A DNA stretch of 64,000 nt from Paraescarpia echinospica (Eukaryota; Annelida; Polychaeta; Sabellida; Siboglinidae): NCBI GenBank assembly GCA_020002185.1, contig CM034541.1, positions 53,590,553-53,654,552 on the forward strand, in the 5' to 3' direction. This document shows positions 49,901-58,900 of this stretch, in pieces. Below the pieces are notes generated by a model. That model saw nothing but the letters and a program-made list of their open reading frames with translations, was not told the DNA's origin and did no database searches. The position numbers and the translations under genes are program-made. Every line of letters starts with the position of its first letter. Within the stretch, counting starts at the first letter, position 1.

Positions 49901-52900
49901 CCATTTCTTCCTGTGCTCTTTCTCGTGCATGTTCTTTGATTATATCTAGACGACTGCTAACACAGCTCTTGTGAATGATTTCTTTCATTTACAAGTGGAT
50001 TGTGTTCTCTCGCTTTGTAAGTGATTTCACAATGAATTTAGAGTATCTAATAACCATGATGTCGAATAGAGAGACGTGCTTCCCTCTCATTATTGTTGAC
50101 GTGAAGACATGTTTACAAAGGTGAGCTGTAATTGAAAACCATGCGATGAAAATGTTGAACAAAATCGTTTTCTCGATACCATGTTTTCTGCCTGATTGCG
50201 TGATGTAGTAGAAACTAGAGTGATTTTCTCTGAACGCTGGCCACATGTTGCCTTTGTCCAGTTAAATTGTTGCATGGGCTAGAACAAGATGTTTAGATAG
50301 CACTGCATTATTAAGAGATTGATGTCCGTTTGCGGTTTTTGCCATCTTTGTATACACTTAAACCTAATGAAACCTAGAAATGATAAAGAACTTCCTGTTG
50401 GGATCAGAAATGTAAGAAAGGATTTATTTACCATTTCCTTATCTCGGAAACTACTTTGAGAATCATATCAAATGCGATAATATTATTTGCAACATCTAGT
50501 GTAAAAAATAGGCACGCTGACTAAAACTAAAACTTTGTCATTTCAAAGGTGAATAATGAGGAACCCAGATGAGAAATCATATCGAAGAAAACTATATTGC
50601 AAGTAAAGAGGGCAAGATATTACTTGAGAGGAATAATGGGTGGCTCCACATGGTGGCAACGCTCCTCAAACAGTATCCAGTGTTATGTACAGTGGACGGG
50701 GGGGTCGGTCATCACCATGTATCGCAGGGAAAATATATTGCTACAGTGGCGTCACCTATCAAGTGAACCATATACTAGTGTATGTTGACACTACTATGGA
50801 TAGTGGAACTGTGCAGTGTGGTAGGTAATGTCTAGGCAACCTTGTCATGTCAGTTGAATCCTGTGGCTATTGGCTGTTGTCTCAGAAGGCATTTTTGATG
50901 CTCAAAATCTCGGATGTATTGAAGGTGTGATTTGAAACACTACACATAGTTTTGGAGTTGGTGAACCAATGAGATCACCCATAACATTAGAGTTGTGAGG
51001 ATCACACAAAGAACGGGCTGAATAAACAAAGGTGCCAGCGTAGGTGAAACTCAGGAAATAAAACTCTCATCCCCTGTCAATACAAACCACATTACGTTTT
51101 ATTATTCTGTGAATTAGAAATTGCCAGAGATTCCCTGCCAGCTGACCCAGAGATAAGTCTGTCACCACACAAAGCACCCTCAATCAACCACTAGAATGGT
51201 TTAGGAACTCGGCAGAATATCCACCTGGACATGTTGATCTCGGGATGTGTGGTTCCTTTACCCCAGCTAAGACAACAGCGATGTCTGTCTGATGGTTATT
51301 AGGTATGTCTACCCAGAGTCCCAGACATCTCTTTGTCAGTCGATGTAAGTCTCAGAGATTTGTTGGTGATTGTCTTCGGTCTGTGATTGCATCCTTGCAT
51401 GCGGGTGGCAGATGTGGAGATTTATAAAGTCACCCTTTATATGTTGCCGTTTACTTATTGTCTTGGCACAGAAAGCAGTTTATTGTAAGTAAAATACATC
51501 TTGTCATGTGGAAGAGACCTTAGGATTTTTCTGATTGTCGCAGATGTAACAAAGGGTACCACCAGGGAAAGGGTACCAGGCATAACCCTTGTGCAAAAGT
51601 TTGGCGTCATACGGACATTGTCATTATGACGTAACATTGACACTGTCATATTATTATTAATCTTGTATTAGAAATAAAAATAATTCAAACTGATTAATTT
51701 GATGATCACAATATATACACTTTAATACCTTTAACCCACATAAAACAAAATAGTTTTCAATAGAACCATCAGATTGGTTGTGATTGGTAATATTGGTTGT
51801 GATTGGTAATATTTTAATTGTTTTTTACAGTAAGCGGGGCAGATCTTCTTGAGAGTGTAGTCTAGGGGGGCCAAAAAGGTCTGGGGGGCAAATAATGGGG
51901 CACATTCCTAAAATGTACAGGGGACATGTCAGGCTAGCATGGGCGTAATGCAGCCAAATTCCAAAAGTCTAGGGCGACATGTGCCCCCAGTCTCCCTGGA
52001 TCTGCCTATGGTAAATTTATACCATTTTTAAGTAGTCTGGCAAAGCCAGCTGCAAAAATAGGTTCTCAAAACATCACAACAAAGGTAAAATTAATTGTGA
52101 ACAAAATTGTTAACAGCCAAACAATTTCTAAATTCCAAAACAAACTATTATTAGATTGAACAAAACACCAGATAAGAAGTACTTTATAAAATTAATTTAA
52201 TTAACAGTTTACCAGATATAGTATTCACAAATCAGATATGGCATATCCACCTAAATGTAAACTGATCATCTGTCAACATGGTAATAACATAACCTACCTG
52301 GAGGATCCTCAGATTGCTGTAGTGAGTCCAACAGTGTGTACTGCTGCTTACATCCAGGTTACCCCGCCTTAAACTGCACTAGCCCAGGTGAGCACTGATC
52401 CCCTAGTGCTTCCCGAGTGTGAGATCAAGTAGAGGGGTGCAGGGTAGTGCGTCTGTCCGCGCTTAGTTAGTCGCAAGAATGGGCACAGTTGACTGTTCAA
52501 GGCACGGTGACCATGTTGAATACACCCAGCTTATCTCAGGCATACCCTGATTTATATACAGGTGGTGTACTTCATTGGGGCGCACTCTGGCTGGGTAGGG
52601 GGTAATTAGCCACGGGCCCTGGGTTTACATGTCTGTGATGTCACATTCCATAAGGGGAGGGACGGATGATGTGTTTTGTCAACGTTACTTTTGTTGTCGT
52701 ATGCGCTACTTAGTTGTTGTAGTAATTATGTAGCAGTAGTCAAGATTCTTTCTAAGACATGAGTTGTATCAGAAGCAAGGACGGACCGTTTCACTAAGAC
52801 TCCTGTTTCGTTCTTTAAAATAAATTTCGCTCTGGTATACTGAACTCAGTCAGTACCAGGAGGCGCCACCGGGACACTTGCTGGTGTCTCATGGAAGTAG

Positions 52901-55900
52901 TGTCCTTAGTGACATGACGGTAGCTTTTTTCATTTAGAAAACACCATAAATTTGACAGCGGATTCTGTTTATTGGTGGATTCTCGTGATGACCGTGTTGT
53001 TTTAGTGAGACGGTCCCTATAGTGTGTGTGAAAGAGATGTGTCATGAAATGTGTCATCTGTCATCAGTGTATATTCAGTGATGGTGTTATTTAAATTCAT
53101 TCCTAATGCTGTCATTATGTTTACATAAAGGTGTCTTAAGGATCAGTGTGTAGTCTGCAGCATGTAAATTAACATGTATTTAGGAAAAACGTGTCCTTAA
53201 ATGATTAATTTTCAATAAAAAAATAAGAGATATAAAAAACGCTGGTCACTTATTTAGTTATCAAGAATGTGGATCCTGCATAGCCTTGCACATAATTATA
53301 TATGCACTCAAACTTCTCTAGGATATTCATAATGTATCTGGGTTCTGGGTGTGTTTTGAAATGTCCCCCTATTCAGGTAGGGAAGGTGGGTTGCTGTACC
53401 CTAGGGTAACAACTAGGGAGCACTGTTGGGCAAGATGCATTCCTTTGCTAAAGTTCCCTGTGTAGTTAATCCTGAAATGTGTAATGTGAGATGACGGCTG
53501 GGTCCCTAAGCTTCACTGAGGGTGTGAGTACAGTGCTCTGTGTGGCAATCTTGGGTCATATTGCCCAACAGACATAGCTGCAGCAGGTGTATTCACTGGT
53601 AGCTGTAGCAGCATCAGCTTGCTACATTCACTGGTAGCTGTAGCAACATCAGCTTGCTACATTCACTGGTAGCTGTAGCAGCATCAGCTTGCTACATTCA
53701 CTGGTAGCTGTAGCAGCATCAGCTTCCTACATTCAGTGGTAGCTGTAGCAGCATCAGCTTGCTACATTCACTGGTAGCTGTAGCAGCATCAACAGCTAGC
53801 TGCATCCACTGGCAGTTGTAGCAGCAGCAGCTAGCTACATTCACTGGCAGCTGTAGCAGTAGCACCTACCTACATTCACTGGTAATTGAAGCAGTAGCAG
53901 CTAGCTACATTCACGGGTAGCTGTAGTTGCAGCAGCTAGCTACATTCACTGGTAGCTATAGCAATAGCAGCAACATTCAATGATGTATCAGCAGAAGCAG
54001 CTTCATTCAGTGGTAGCAACTAACAACTACATTCACTAGTAGCAGACCAGTAGCGGCAGCAGTTACATTCAATGATAATTGCAGCAGTAGCAACTACATC
54101 CAGTGGTAGCTGTAGCAGCAGCAGCTACATCCAGTGGTAGCTGTAGCAGCAGCAGCTACACTCACCGACAGCAACATTATATATGGCCCATTGATCATTC
54201 CTATCTGTTAATATATAAATGTTTATGTTTTCTGTTAACAGCAGTTGCCTTTAGTTTACTTATTTAGAGAGCCAATTGGTAAGATGTAAAGCTAACACTG
54301 TTTAATTGTCATTTATGCCCTCAAATGTCCAGTAATTAAAACAAAATAATGTTCTCTGTTTGATTATTATTAATAATTATTGAATTGTAGATGACAGCAT
54401 GATGACAGTCCACTGCAGGTATCAGTGACAGCATGTAATGTATGGGACACCTTGGTGTCACTTGCTCATGTAATAGCCTCATATAACTCATGTCTTAGAC
54501 AGAATCTTGCCTACTGCGCTCAGTTTGAACCGTCTTAAATCACACATGCAAATCAGAGACATTTCACCTGCGTGTAATTCTAAGAAGGTCGGAAAGGAAA
54601 CAAGAAAGGTATTGTTATACTTGCGTTGACACCCTGACATACAGCACAGTGTATAAAGGCAGCTGAGAGAGAACTTAGAACCCTGGGAAAGGCAGCTAAT
54701 TATCGTAAAACATTATCTGCATTTTGGATAATGTTTCTGATAAATGTATCGTGTCTGACAGAGTATATTTGCGAGATGTTCGTGCTTGTAAAGTTTGTTA
54801 CTACTTTGTAAGGATTATTAATAATATCAAGTTATCTAGATTGTAAATATACTTTTAAGCAATTTGTGACTGATTAACAATAACTGACATCAGAGTTGAC
54901 ACTCTAGATATTGCTTCTATGACACAAACATAAATGTGTTGCCGTTTGATGGTTTGTAAGCGCGTGTTTTATTATTGTCTCACTCCGCATATACATACAT
55001 TAAAATACAAAACACATAAATCCATTGTATACAAAGCACGCATTGCAAACACGGACCTCTCAAAAGAGAGTTACCAGAGACTTATTACGAAATATACAAA
55101 TAAAAACAATAATAGTTTTTGTATTGGGGCTCCGGTTTGTATGTGTTGTCGATTGTGTAGATCATGATCTTGTTCGGACAAGTAATGACACGAAACACAA
55201 TTAAATGCCTACATTTTAATGTGACTCATTAAAATGTAGGCATTTAATTGTGTTTCGTGTTGGACTCTTAAACTTGGTATTTTAAGGGGCCTGGCATTGA
55301 ATCTACTGGCCAGTGAAATTTGAGCCCTGATAATGATATGAAGAGACTTTGTGTTGTGGACACACCTTATTGTACCATTCACAGGGTACCTGATTATTTA
55401 TGGGGTAGAAGGGGGTGGGTGTGATTCACCTGATGTCATAGCTATGTTTGTCATCAATAAAGCACAGCCTAGGGTTGTGATATGATAATATATTACAGGT
55501 TTATGTGTGTAATTACCCCTGCGGGTGGTCTTGGGGTATGCAATAGCAGTCATTTACCCTGCAATTTCCATGAATTATGGACTCATAAATTTACTGTGAT
55601 TATAGATATGTTGTATAATGAAGCCAGCATTTTTGAAATCTACATCTTGGGGTATGACTAACACAGAAGAGGGTGTTTCAGGGGCAATGGAAATTGGCCC
55701 ATTTTTGGGTTGCAAATCAGGCGAGAGTCTAAAATTGGGCTCATGCCTGTGGTTTTTTAAAATGTGCAAACTAAGAATATTAATTTATTTTGTACTTATT
55801 GGACAAGTTCTGTAGTATATTTTAATTGAAAACTGAATTTATTCCGCAGGTATATAAGAACAATTAATACATATATAGCTATTTTAAACTTATTCTCATT

Positions 55901-58900
55901 CCCAAGACGATATAATTTCAGCTGTCACTAGATAATAATGCTAACACAACACCATCGTACCTGGGGAACGACTGACTGACAATTCATTTTGTGCACTAAA
56001 AAAGTAAATAACCGTAAATAAGTATCTTTGAGTTTTTCAAATATATTACCAATTGGTAAGTCAGAGGCGAGTGGTCCAAGGAAGTGAGGGATCATAGAAA
56101 GAAGTGAGTGGTAGTTGACATCTCAGAGGGGGTGCACTTACCATGTTCCAAAGTTAGCGTGTTGATATATAGACAACTGTGTGGATGTGACAGTAGGCCT
56201 CAGTGTCTGTCCTCTTCTCCCAGGGGCCATCCTGGTCTTCCTGCCTGGGTATGATGAGATTGTGGGAGTCCGGGACAGCATTCTGGATGACAAGCAGTTC
56301 AGTGACAGCAACAGGTAGGTCCGTCCGTTCTCTCTGTCATGTCAAAGTGTCATAAAGCTATGCTCATGAAGTCATGTTGTCACCAAGTACTTTGTCATTG
56401 GTAATGAAGTTTGGGATGACAACATATCAGGTTGTGAATTTTGTAACTGAGGTGCCAAAGTATTGTGATTACGATGTACCATAATGTTGTGATGATGAAG
56501 GGTCATGATGTTGTAATGATGAAGTGTCATGATGTGATGATGTAGTGTCATACTGTAATGATGTAGTGTCATAATGTTGTGATGATGAAGTGTCATGATG
56601 TTGTAATGATGAAGTGTCATGATGTTGTGATGATGTAGTGTCATAATGTTGTAACGATGTAGTGCCATAATGTTGTGATGATGAAGAGTCATAATGTTGC
56701 AATGATGAAGTGTCATATTGTTGTAATATTGAAGTGTCATAATGTTGTGATGATGAAGTGTCAATGTTGTGATGATGAAATGTCAGAATGTTGTGATGAT
56801 AAAGTGTCATACTGTTGTGATGATGAAGTGTCAGAATGTTGTGATGATGAAGTGTCACTGTTGTGATTATGAAGTGTCATAATGTTGTGATGATGAAGTG
56901 TCATAATGTTGTGATGATGAAGTGTCATAATGTTGTGATGATGAAGTGTCATAATGTTGTGATGATGAAGTGTCATAATGTTGTGATGATGAAGTGTCAG
57001 AATGTTGTGATGATGAAGTGTCAATGTTGTGATGATGAAGTGTCAATGTTGTGATGATGAAGTGTCAGAATGTTGTGATGATGAAGTGTCAATGTTGTGA
57101 TGATGAAGTGTCAGAATGTTGTGATGATGAAGTGTCAATGTTGTGATGATGAAGTGTCAATGTTGTGATGATGAAGTGTCAATGTTGTGATGATGAAGTG
57201 TCAGAATGTTGTGATGATGAAGTGTCAATGTTGTGATGATGAAGTGTAATAATGTTGTGATGATGAAGTGTCAGAATGTTGTGATGATGAAGTGTAATAA
57301 TGTTGTGATGATGAAGTGTCAGAATGTTGTGATGATGAAGTGTCAATGTTGTGATGATGAAGTGTAATAACGTTGTGATGATGAAGTGTCAGAATGTTGT
57401 GATGATGAAGTGTCAATGTTGTGATGATGAAGTGTCAATGTTGTGATGATGAAGTGTCAATGTTGTGATGATGAAGTGTAATAATGTTGTGATGATGAAG
57501 TGTCAGAATGTTGTGATGATGAAGTGTCAATGTTGTGATGATGAAGTGTCAGAATGTTGTGATGATGAAGTGTCAATGTTGTGATGATGAAGTGTAATAA
57601 TGTTGTGATGATGAAGTGTCAGAATGTTTTGATGATGTAGTGTCAATGTTGTGATGATGAAGTGTATAATGTTGTGATGATGAAGTGTCAATGTTGTGAT
57701 GATGAAGTGTCAGAATGTTGTGATAATGAAGTGTCAGTGTTGTGATGATGAAGTGTCAATGTTGTGATGATGAAGTGTCAGAATGTTGTGATGATGAAGT
57801 GTCAATGTTGTGATGATGAAGTGTCAGAATGTTGTGATAATGAAGTGTCAGTGTTGTGATGATGAAGTGTCAATGTTGTGATGTTGAAGTGTCAGAATGT
57901 TGTGATGATGAAGTGTCAATGTTGTGATGATGAAGTGTCAGAATGTTGTGATGATGAAGTGTCAGAATGTTTTGATGATGTAGTGTCAATGTTGTGATGA
58001 TGAAGTGTATAATGTTGTGATGATGAAGTGTCAATGTTGTGATGATGAAGTGTCAGAATGTTGTGATAATGAAGTGTCAGTGTTGTGATGATGAAGTGTC
58101 AATGTTGATGATGTGTGAAGATGTCAGAATGTTGTGATGATGAAGTGTCAATGTTGTGATGATGAAGTGTCAGAATGTTGTGATGAAGTGTCAGTGTTGT
58201 GATGAATGAAATGTCAATGTTGTGATGTGAATGTTGTGATGATGAAGTGTATAATGTTGTGATGATGAAGTGTCAATGTTGTGATGATGAAGTGTCAGAA
58301 TGTTGTGATAATGAAGTGTCAGTGTTGTGATGATGAAGTGTCAATGTTGTGATGATGAAGTGTCAGAATGTTGTGATGATGAAGTGTCAATGTTGTGATG
58401 ATGAAGTGTCAGAATGTTGTGATGATGAAGTGTCAATGTTGTGATGATGAAGTGTAATAATGTTGTGATGATGAAGTGTCAGAATGTTGTGATGATGAAG
58501 TGTCAATGTTGTGATGATAAAATGTAATAATATTGTGATGATGAAGTGTCAGAACGTTGTGATGATGAAGTGTCAATGTTGTGATGATGAAGTGTCAGAA
58601 TGTTGTGATGATGAAGTGTCATAACGTTGTGATGATGAAGTGTCATTGCTGTGATGATGAAGTGTAATAATGTTGTGATGATGAAGTGTCAGAATGTGAT
58701 GATGAAGTGTCATAATGTGATGATGAAGTGTCATAACGTTGTGATGATGAAGTGTCAATGCTGTGATGAAGTGTAGTAATGTTGTGATGATGAAGTGTCA
58801 GAATGTGATGATGAAGTGTCATAATGTTGTGATGATGAAGTGTCATAACGTTGTGATGATGAAGTGTCAATGCTGTGATGAAGTGTAATAATGTTGTGAT

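Larger units (their letters stand above)
27556..56223 (+). other. YTHDC2-like intron 14 (28.7 kb), host of a nested gene
   Basis: This is by far the longest intron in the window. It contains the minus-strand lectin gene, four TIR elements, LINE and SINE pieces, and large arrays, all listed separately. The stretches 27560-28720, 35640-36500, 37000-39450, 40900-41800, 44350-45440, 46850-47940, 48850-53580, 54180-55180 and 55270-55950 hold only short open frames without recognisable similarity, and no RNA gene that I can see. Confidence 0.8.
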
